NCBI GenBank assembly: GCA_036265815.1
Contig: DATAOI010000045.1
Location: forward strand, 1-44,513
Origin: Gemmatimonadales bacterium
GTDB taxonomy: Bacteria > Gemmatimonadota > Gemmatimonadetes > Gemmatimonadales > GWC2-71-9
Reading direction: 5' to 3'
DNA length: 44,513 nt
Shown: one piece after another, positions 7,792 to 13,827 of the stretch
Position numbering within the stretch: position 1 is the stretch's first letter
How the letters are laid out: the number at the start of each line of letters is the position of its first letter
Translations under genes and position numbers: made by a program
Notes under the pieces: model-generated
Told to the model about the DNA's origin: nothing
The model's input: only the letters and a program-made list of their open reading frames with translations
The model's database searches: none

Positions 7792-8136
7792 TCAGCCTGC
7801 GGCCTCGCGTCGCAGTTCCCGCAGATACAGGAACAGGGGCAAGCCCAGCGATACCCCCACCAGCAGATTGCCCACGATAGGCAGCCAGCGCCGCGCCATG
7901 GCGAGTCGCCGCCCTTCCACCAGCACGAAGGCCCACAGCACCAGCGACGAGACGATGACATCCCAGCCGAAGAAGCTACTGACTGGCGTCCCGAAGAGCT
8001 GATCGAGGAAGGCCCGGACATTCAGGCCATGAGTGCGAAGAAAGGGCAGGAACGCCGCCCACGGGAGAATCGTCCCCAGCACGCAGAGCCCGAGGTAGAG
8101 GTGCTTTGGCCTCAAGGGCGGAACGACGGATGTCAC
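7792..8136 (-). CDS. DUF2834 family membrane protein
   Basis: A 114-residue protein with three predicted membrane segments: YLGLCVLGTILPWAAFLPFL, a segment around VIVSSLVLWAFVLVEG, and one around LLVGVSLGLPLFLYL. The order and the FFGWD and VEGRR turns match DUF2834 proteins, which have no known function. The GTG start overlaps the stop of the upstream VOC gene in a GTGA, so translation is likely coupled. Confidence 0.82.
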   Translation of the reverse strand: MTSVVPPLRPKHLYLGLCVLGTILPWAAFLPFLRTHGLNVRAFLDQLFGTPVSSFFGWDVIVSSLVLWAFVLVEGRRLAMARRWLPIVGNLLVGVSLGLPLFLYLRELRREAAG

Positions 8137-8540
8137 GTCCGCTTCTCGAGACGAGCCTCCGGGAGGATCGGCTCGAAGAGCTCAACCGGGTTTCCCGACG
8201 GGTCCTCAACGATAATTTGCTTGCCGCCCACGCCCTGGACGATCTCATTCCGAAAGTGAACGCCACTCCTGCGCAGGACCTCCACCGTGGCATCAAGATC
8301 GCTGAGCTCGATAGCGAATCGATTCCAACCACCCGGCTCGGGCATCGTGCCGTCGGGCATGGACTGTCCACCACCGCCCATAGGATTGGGCGCACTGAGC
8401 ACGAGACGCAGATCGCCGCGGGAAAGCATGGCAAAGGGCGGAGCCGGATGCATCTCGAGGGTGAAACCCAACTGCTTGGTATAGAATTCGATCGCCGCGT
8501 CGACGTCGTGGACAATGTAGCGGACCTGCACTGTGGCCAT
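8133..8540 (-). CDS. VOC (glyoxalase/bleomycin resistance) family protein
   Basis: A 135-residue single VOC domain made of two beta-alpha-beta-beta-beta modules. It opens VQVRYIVHDVDAAIEFYTKQLGF and closes IIVEDPSGNPVELFEP, both hallmarks of the fold. The usual metal-ligand positions are only partly kept: the final Glu in VELFEP is present, while the first-strand His is replaced by Tyr/Ile. Metal binding is therefore uncertain. The start at ATG 8540 is set by GGAGG 9 bp upstream; an ATG at 8549 overlaps that SD. Substrate unknown. Confidence 0.87.
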   Translation of the reverse strand: MATVQVRYIVHDVDAAIEFYTKQLGFTLEMHPAPPFAMLSRGDLRLVLSAPNPMGGGGQSMPDGTMPEPGGWNRFAIELSDLDATVEVLRRSGVHFRNEIVQGVGGKQIIVEDPSGNPVELFEPILPEARLEKRT

Positions 8541-8591
8541 CTCGACCATCCTCCCTCCTGCGGCTTTAGCCGGCGCCGGCGCGTTAGCCAG

Positions 8592-9089
8592 TCAGCTCGC
8601 TTCCGCTCCAGTCTGACTCGACTGATCTTCGGGGCGAGCTGGCACTGCACGTGTCATGTGCAGGATCGGGAACGGCCGGCCGCCCGCATCCGTTGGCGAC
8701 CGCCCAACCACGGAGAACCCGAGCGCCGTGTAGAACCGTAGCGCGGCTTCATTCTGCTCGTTGACCTCGACCGCCAGCGCGCCCCCGGAAAGACTCTGCG
8801 CGTGTGCCACGAGGAATTTGCCTCCCCCGTGCCCCCGGTGGTCAGGGTCGATGAACAGCGCTTCGATGGTGTCCTCGGTGTAGCCTAGAAAGCCGATGAG
8901 CGCCTCCGCGGCAGATAGAAGTACCCACCAATCGACTGCATCGCTCGCGAGCTCCTCGGCGACGAGTGGGCGGAGTGCTGCGATGTCGCTCTCAGCGAGA
9001 AAATGATGGGTTACGCGAACGGAGTGCTCCCATACCTCGAGCATTCGCTGGCGGTCTTCCACCCGCGCGGGTCGCACGTGCATGTCCAT
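8592..9089 (-). CDS. GNAT family N-acetyltransferase (YjaB-like)
   Basis: About 165 residues, resembling E. coli YjaB. Matching stretches are RPARVEDRQRMLEVWEHSV, THHFLAESDI, the acetyl-CoA-binding loop IEALFIDPDHRGHGGGKFLV, and VNEQNEAALRFYTALGFSVVGRSPTDAGG. The R/Q-x-x-G-x-G/A loop is RGHGGG. It likely transfers an acetyl group from acetyl-CoA to an amine on an unknown acceptor. Start taken at ATG 9089; ATG 9083 is also possible, and a longer form to 9158 has unlikely extra residues. No clear SD. Confidence 0.87.
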   Translation of the reverse strand: MDMHVRPARVEDRQRMLEVWEHSVRVTHHFLAESDIAALRPLVAEELASDAVDWWVLLSAAEALIGFLGYTEDTIEALFIDPDHRGHGGGKFLVAHAQSLSGGALAVEVNEQNEAALRFYTALGFSVVGRSPTDAGGRPFPILHMTRAVPARPEDQSSQTGAEAS

Positions 9090-9424
9090 AGCGTCCAGGG
9101 CGCGGTCTAACTGGGAAGTGGACCGACATTCCTGGCCACTCATCGCGCCTAACATCACTCACCGGAGTCTATTCCGCCATGTCTGCATCCACCCTCCGGC
9201 GCAGGTGGTCTGCTGGCCTCCGCACCCCCCAGCCAGATCGACGCGACCTGACCAGGGGCAGCCCCCATCGTTATCAGCCAACAACTTAGACGTTCGCAGC
9301 CCGCCCCGCCAAAGCCGAGGTGATCGCGAGGTGATTCGGGGGTGACCGCCGGGCGTAGACTCGGAGCGTTCGGACGCAGTTCCTTGCCTACTCGCACCGG
9401 GACTTCGAGTCCTAGGAGACACCG
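9090..9424. other. Intergenic stretch between divergent genes
   Basis: It separates the minus-strand GNAT gene from the plus-strand PD40 lipoprotein gene and should contain both promoters. The only clear signal is AGGAGA at about 9414-9419, the SD for the gene starting at 9425. A TAGACT near 9356 could be a -10 but lacks a good -35. Nothing else recognised. Confidence 0.4.
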
Positions 9425-10435
9425 ATGTACTGCCCGCTTTGCCGGCTGCCGCAATTCAGGTCACTCCGCTCGAAGGTCCGCCGCCTCCTTTTCGGCGTCT
9501 TCGCTGCGCTCGGCGCCTGCAACGGCGGCGATACCCCACTCAGCCCTGTCGGCGCCACCGATCCGGTCGACCCCACGGGCGAGTCTCCCGTCCCGGAGCA
9601 GACCCTGGCCACCTGGCCGCGGATTGCTTTCACGTCCCACAGGAACGGGAACGACGACATCTACCTGATGGACACACAGGGATACCACGTCACCCGGCTC
9701 ACCACCTCGGCTGCATACGAAGTCGATCCGGCCTGGTCCTGGGACAACAAACGACTTGCCCTGGTGCGCCCCCGGAAGGACGCCGCGAACGTCACCCACT
9801 CCGACATTTATGTGATCAACGCAGACGGCACCAACGGACATTGGGTGCTGTCCACCCCCTCTCCTTACAACCTCACCGACCCCTCCTGGGCGCCTGACGG
9901 CTCGCACATCCTGGTCACCGTAAACGGGGCGACCCGGTATCTTGGCTGGGTGCATCTGTCCGCGCGCATCCTGGGGAGCGTCGCGAGTGGAGGTGCTGCG
10001 GTACAGGGCAAGCAACCGTCGTACGATCCCACCGGCCAGAGGATTGTCTACATCAACACGAGCGCGAGCTCCTATAGCCTGGACCTAATGAACGCCAACG
10101 GCACTGGACATGCGACGCTCGGGTCCGCACCCGGGCCAACCCTGGACGGGCCGGCCTTCTCGCGAGACGGAAAGCGGATCGCCTTTAGCAACGCCGTGAG
10201 CAGTGGCGATCAGGAGATCTTCGTCAAGAGTCTGGTCGATGGTTCGATCAAGCGTCTCACCTATTCCACCGGGACGGACCTGTGGCCGAGCTGGTCGCCG
10301 GATGGCGCCAAGATCGTATTCTCAAGCACGCGCAACGGGCATATCCAGATCTGGAGTGTGAGCGCCGCGGGTGGAACCGCTACCCGGCTCTCGCATAACT
10401 CGTACGACGAGCGGAGCCCGATGTATTCGCACTAG
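9425..10435 (+). CDS. PD40 (TolB-like) beta-propeller lipoprotein
   Basis: A 336-residue exported propeller. The N-terminus carries basic residues, a hydrophobic segment and lipobox ALGAC, followed by a Pro/Thr/Ser linker ending QTLAT. About six PD40 repeats follow, for example AFTSHRNGNDDIYLMD, SWAPDGSHILV, FSRDGKRIAFS and SWSPDGAKIVFSSTRNG. These repeats are typical of TolB and related periplasmic propellers, but the N-terminal TolB domain is absent, so it is not TolB itself. An SD (AGGAGA) about 7 bp before the ATG supports the start. It stands alone and ends convergently with rdgB. Partner unknown. Confidence 0.86.
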   Translation: MYCPLCRLPQFRSLRSKVRRLLFGVFAALGACNGGDTPLSPVGATDPVDPTGESPVPEQTLATWPRIAFTSHRNGNDDIYLMDTQGYHVTRLTTSAAYEVDPAWSWDNKRLALVRPRKDAANVTHSDIYVINADGTNGHWVLSTPSPYNLTDPSWAPDGSHILVTVNGATRYLGWVHLSARILGSVASGGAAVQGKQPSYDPTGQRIVYINTSASSYSLDLMNANGTGHATLGSAPGPTLDGPAFSRDGKRIAFSNAVSSGDQEIFVKSLVDGSIKRLTYSTGTDLWPSWSPDGAKIVFSSTRNGHIQIWSVSAAGGTATRLSHNSYDERSPMYSH

Positions 10436-10456
10436 GACTGGCATCGGTCGGCGGGC

Positions 10457-10479
10457 GCGAAGGGGCTATGCCCCTTCGC
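10457..10479. terminator. Hairpin between convergent genes, candidate bidirectional terminator
   Basis: A perfect 10-bp stem (GCGAAGGGGC with GCCCCTTCGC) closes a 3-nt TAT loop, in the 59-bp gap between the PD40 lipoprotein and rdgB stops. There is no T-run on either side. Position and stability suggest termination in both directions, but it lacks the full intrinsic signature. Confidence 0.5.
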
Positions 10480-10494
10480 TGGGCTCAGGAAGGT

Positions 10495-11112
10495 CTACCG
10501 GCGCGAGCCCAGCGCCCCCGCCAGCGCGGCGAGCGCCCGACCCCGGTGGCTCACCCCATCCTTCTCCTCCGCCGTCGCCTCACCGAAGGCCTTCCCCAGC
10601 TCGTCGCTCCAGAAGAGCGGATCGTAGCCGAAGCCGGCGGTCCCTCGCGGGGATTCCAGGATGCGGCCGGCGCAGGATCCCTCGAAGACCCGCGGCACAG
10701 CGTCGGAGGTTTCCAGAAAGACCAGGACGCAGCGATAGCGCGCGCGCCGGCGGGCCTCGGGCGCACCGCGAAGGCGGCGCAGCAACTCGGCGTTGTTCGC
10801 CGCGTCGATTTCCGCCGGCGTACCGGACGCGCCGGCCCAGCGCCGGGAGCGAACGCCCGGCGCGCCACCCAGGGATAGCACCTCGAGCCCGGAATCATCG
10901 GCCACGGTGGGAAACCCGCTCCGCCGGGCGAAGTGCTCGGCCTTGCGTCTCGCGTTTCCCTCGAAGCTCTCGGCCACCTCGAGCGCGTCCTCGGCCGGCG
11001 ACTCAGAGAGGCCGAGCTCGTCGGGGAACGCCACCTCGATGCCGACCGGAACGAGGATCCGGCGGAACTCCGCCTGTTTCCCTTCACTGCGGGTGGCGGC
11101 CAGCAGCCTCAC
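10495..11112 (-). CDS. rdgB: Non-canonical purine NTP pyrophosphatase (RdgB/HAM1)
   Basis: A 205-residue house-cleaning enzyme that hydrolyses ITP, dITP and XTP to monophosphates, keeping deaminated purines out of nucleic acids. Family motifs are ATRSEGKQAEF near the start, SFEGNARRKAEHF, TVADDSGLEV with the metal-binding acidic residues, GTAGFGYDPLFW and the C-terminal KDGVSHRGRALA. The GTG start overlaps the rph stop in a GTGA. rph-rdgB pairing is common in bacteria. It is the last gene of the long minus-strand operon and is followed by the hairpin at 10457-10479. Confidence 0.95.
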   Translation of the reverse strand: MRLLAATRSEGKQAEFRRILVPVGIEVAFPDELGLSESPAEDALEVAESFEGNARRKAEHFARRSGFPTVADDSGLEVLSLGGAPGVRSRRWAGASGTPAEIDAANNAELLRRLRGAPEARRRARYRCVLVFLETSDAVPRVFEGSCAGRILESPRGTAGFGYDPLFWSDELGKAFGEATAEEKDGVSHRGRALAALAGALGSRR

Positions 11113-11819
11113 AGGCCGAGCGCGCGCCGCTGAGCCTCGAACAGCTCGGCAATGCCATGCTCGGCGAGGTCGAGCAGGGTCTCGAGCTGCCCACGCGAGA
11201 AGCTGGCGTGCTCCCCGGTTCCCTGCACCTCGACGAATCGCGCGGGATCGAGCATCACCACGTTGGCGTCTACATGGGCATCCCGGTCTTCCAGGTAGGC
11301 CAGGTCGAGCCGCTCCTCACCGTCCACCACGCCAACCGACACGGCGGCGACGAGCTGACCGAACGGCGAGGGGATGCCGGTCCGCTCCGAGAGCCAGGTG
11401 CAGGCATCGGCCAGCGCGATGCACCCGCCGGTGATGCCGGCGGTGCGGGTGCCGCCATCGGCCTGGAGGACGTCGCAGTCGATGCGAATGGTGTGCTCGC
11501 CAAAAGCCATCGTCGCCATCGCCGCGCGAAGCGAGCGGCCGATCAACCGCTGGATCTCCTGGGTGCGTCCGCCGGGCCCGTTCCGCTCCCGGGAGGTCCG
11601 CTCGAGGGTGGCCCGCGGCAGCATGGCATACTCGGCCGTGACCCAGCCTTCGCCGGTTCCCTTCTTGAACCCGGGTACGCCGGACTCGACCGACGCCGTG
11701 CAATGGACCAGGGTGCCGCCCATCCGGATCAGGCACGACCCTTCGGCGTAGGGATTGGCGCGGCGCTCCAGCGCCAGGGGGCGCAGCTGCGCGTTGGTGC
11801 GGCCATCAGGACGGGGCAC
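11109..11819 (-). CDS. rph: Ribonuclease PH
   Basis: A 236-residue phosphorolytic 3'-5' exoribonuclease that trims tRNA 3' ends using phosphate. It starts [15 protein letters not shown], the conserved RPDGR opening, and includes [62 protein letters not shown] and [18 protein letters not shown]. The last two hold the phosphate and metal-site residues. The GTG at 11819 matches the family start; a longer frame upstream runs into rfaE2. It overlaps the end of rfaE2 by 14 bp and overlaps rdgB by 4 bp. Confidence 0.95.
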   Translation of the reverse strand: MPRPDGRTNAQLRPLALERRANPYAEGSCLIRMGGTLVHCTASVESGVPGFKKGTGEGWVTAEYAMLPRATLERTSRERNGPGGRTQEIQRLIGRSLRAAMATMAFGEHTIRIDCDVLQADGGTRTAGITGGCIALADACTWLSERTGIPSPFGQLVAAVSVGVVDGEERLDLAYLEDRDAHVDANVVMLDPARFVEVQGTGEHASFSRGQLETLLDLAEHGIAELFEAQRRALGL

Positions 11820-12285
11820 GGAGACGCTCCACGAGAGCAGAGGTTGAGAAGCCGGCGACGAGCGGTACCCGAACGACTCGGCCGCCGCGGGCCTCGATCC
11901 AGTCGGCACCGACGATGCGATCCCGGGAGTAGTCCGCCCCCTTCACCAGCACGTCGGGGGCGAGGGCTTCGATGAGCTGACGCGGGGTCTCGTCGTCGAA
12001 CAGCACGACGCAGTCCACGGCGGCGAGCGCCGCCAGCACGCGCGCCCGCGCCGCCTCGGCGGCCACCGGCCGCTCGGCTCCCTTCCCCAGCCGCCGGACC
12101 GACGCGTCGCTGTTGAGCCCGACGACGAGCGCGCCGCCCTCCCGGCGGGCTGCCTCGAGCAGCTCGACATGGCCGGGGTGCAGCAGGTCGAACACTCCGT
12201 TGGTGAACGCGACGGGGGCGTGCTGCGATCGGCGCCAGTCCATAGCCGCCGGAAGGGCGCGAACCTTTCCCGCGGTGCCGGTCAC
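11806..12285 (-). CDS. rfaE2: D-glycero-beta-D-manno-heptose 1-phosphate adenylyltransferase
   Basis: A 159-residue cytidylyltransferase-fold protein matching the C-terminal (RfaE2) half of HldE, here as a separate gene. It makes ADP-heptose for the LPS inner core from heptose 1-phosphate and ATP. The nucleotide-binding motif is [42 protein letters not shown] and LVKGADY follow, and [11 protein letters not shown] is the second signature. Start at GTG 12285; ATG 12243 would still keep the whole domain. Its presence implies heptose-containing LPS; the kinase half is not in this window. Confidence 0.92.
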   Translation of the reverse strand: MTGTAGKVRALPAAMDWRRSQHAPVAFTNGVFDLLHPGHVELLEAARREGGALVVGLNSDASVRRLGKGAERPVAAEAARARVLAALAAVDCVVLFDDETPRQLIEALAPDVLVKGADYSRDRIVGADWIEARGGRVVRVPLVAGFSTSALVERLRAPS

Positions 12286-12294
12286 CGGCGGTGG

Positions 12295-12660
12295 CTAGAG
12301 CGGCGCCTCGGCGCGCGGCCGGAGGACGAAGGTGTGTTTGAAGAACGGGAGGTCGACACTCTCGCTGTACTCGGTCTGGATGGTGATCCGATTGGGCCGG
12401 CCGCCGCGGGTGATGTGGAAGCGCGGGGTCTGGCCGAGGAGGGAGTCTGCCTGGGCACGCAGGTGGATGGCAATGACGGTGTCGGAGGAGCTGGATGCCA
12501 TGTGCGCCTGGCTTCGCATGTCGTCCAGCATCTCGTAATATCGGAGATATACCTGGCCGATGTGAACGCCGTAGTACAACGCGCCGACGAACAGGGCGAG
12601 CGACACGAGACAGCCCAAGGTGCTGGTGCCGCGGCGGAGCGCCGGCGGGCGCCCTACCAT
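12295..12660 (-). CDS. Small membrane-anchored hypothetical protein
   Basis: A 121-residue protein with one N-terminal membrane helix (STLGCLVSLALFVGALYYG), then a hydrophilic domain. The tail includes RFHITRGGRPNRITIQTEYSES and ends with a Pro/Arg/Ala run. I do not recognise a family. It overlaps the end of the lptE-like gene by 7 bp and lies 9 bp before rfaE2, so an envelope role is inferred from context only. Likely type II topology with the C-terminal domain in the periplasm. Confidence 0.75.
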   Translation of the reverse strand: MVGRPPALRRGTSTLGCLVSLALFVGALYYGVHIGQVYLRYYEMLDDMRSQAHMASSSSDTVIAIHLRAQADSLLGQTPRFHITRGGRPNRITIQTEYSESVDLPFFKHTFVLRPRAEAPL

Positions 12661-13157
12661 TGCGACTGCGCTCCTTCGACGATGTAGGTCACCAGCTTGT
12701 CGAGCGCCTTCTGGCGGCCCTGGGCCTCCTGCCCTTGGGTATAGTCCCCCTCAAGCAGGAGACCGCTGCGCTCCCACAGCGGCTTCCCCGCGCGCTGATC
12801 CTGGATCTGGACCGACACGGTGATGTGGACCAGGCGGCGGGTGACGTTCACCTGCGACTCTCCTTCGTTGCCCGAATACTGCACCGGGATGTCGGGCTCG
12901 TATCGGGAGATGGTCCCGCGGACCACGGCATCGGCCTGGGCCTCGCTGGCGGCCCGGAGGCCGAGGCGGCTCTGAACGGCATCGCGCACCCGCACCGCGA
13001 CTTCCTGGGTCAGGGTGGGCTCGGAGGTCTGATTGTCGAAGGGGAGCAGCGCCACGGTCTTGATGTTGGAGGGCAGCCCGCCGCCGGCGAAGCCGTAGAG
13101 ACAGGCGGCCAGCCCGACGGTGCTAAGGCTTGCGAGCAGTCCAGATGTCAGGCGCAA
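12654..13157 (-). CDS. lptE: LptE-like LPS-assembly lipoprotein
   Basis: A 167-residue lipoprotein. The signal peptide ends in lipobox GLAAC, then YGFAGGGLPSNIKTVALLPF, the usual LptE-family opening after the lipid anchor. FDNQTSEPTL, a segment around DAVVRGTISRYE and a C-terminal helical region follow. LptE plugs the LptD barrel and helps insert LPS into the outer leaflet. The start is TTG at 13157, chosen because it gives a complete signal peptide; it overlaps the upstream lipoprotein gene by 35 bp. Family assignment is by pattern; sequence conservation in LptE is low. Neighbours rfaE2 and the barrel protein agree with an LPS/outer-membrane role. Confidence 0.8.
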   Translation of the reverse strand: MRLTSGLLASLSTVGLAACLYGFAGGGLPSNIKTVALLPFDNQTSEPTLTQEVAVRVRDAVQSRLGLRAASEAQADAVVRGTISRYEPDIPVQYSGNEGESQVNVTRRLVHITVSVQIQDQRAGKPLWERSGLLLEGDYTQGQEAQGRQKALDKLVTYIVEGAQSQW

Positions 13158-13827
13158 AATGGGCCCGCGCAGTGGAGAGGAAGGTCAGATTGAGCTTGGC
13201 CGGCACGGTTGGCACCAGCAGCCGCGCGCTCACGGGAGCGCCCGACGGGTCGAGGGTCGTCTCGGCTCGCCCGACCACCTTCCCGGCGTGGCGCACCTCC
13301 GCAACGAGCTTGCCCGCCTTGCCCGTGGTCCGCACGTACTCCACGGTGTCGGTCGGGCCGTCGTAGCGCCAGCTGATCACATCGCCTTTCGTCAGGCCGC
13401 GAAGCTCGGCGCCCTCGTCCGGCATCCGTGCGATGCCGAACATGGCCCACATCAGCGGGTAGTTGGGCACCAGCTTCTTGACCGCGTCAGGCGGCTCGGC
13501 CCAGAGCGGCCGATCGCCGATTACGGCCGCCGACGCGGCGCCCGACCCGAACGGCCCCGCCACATCGAAGCGCAACGAGTCGGGCGGGGCGATGCGCGCG
13601 CTGCCCCTGCCGCCAGCACTGGAGCGCTCGTCCTGAAAGAGCCACTTGAAGCGATGCAGCTTGTGCTCGATGGGGCGCGTCGCGTTGACCCAGGTGGACA
13701 CCTGCTCGAGAGTGACCGGGCCTGCACCTTCGGGCACCAGCGGACCGGGCGCGGTGCGGCACCCCACCGAGGCCAGCGCAAGATATGCCAGGCAGCTTCC
13801 TCGGTCAACGAAAACGCGTTGTCGCAT
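13123..13827 (-). CDS. Putative LolB-like outer-membrane lipoprotein
   Basis: A 234-residue lipoprotein with lipobox LASVGC about 22 residues in. The middle has strands typical of the LolA/LolB half-barrel fold: GRGSARIAPPDSLRFDVAGPF, then AAVIGDRPLWAEPPDAV, then GDVISWRYDGPTDTVEYV and AEVRHAGKVVGRAET. Homology to LolB or DUF4292 is inferred from this pattern and from context, not certain. If correct it would receive lipoproteins at the outer membrane. Its ATG shares one base with the TGA of the barrel gene (TGATG), indicating tight coupling. Confidence 0.65.
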   Translation of the reverse strand: MRQRVFVDRGSCLAYLALASVGCRTAPGPLVPEGAGPVTLEQVSTWVNATRPIEHKLHRFKWLFQDERSSAGGRGSARIAPPDSLRFDVAGPFGSGAASAAVIGDRPLWAEPPDAVKKLVPNYPLMWAMFGIARMPDEGAELRGLTKGDVISWRYDGPTDTVEYVRTTGKAGKLVAEVRHAGKVVGRAETTLDPSGAPVSARLLVPTVPAKLNLTFLSTARAHFAPDIWTARKP

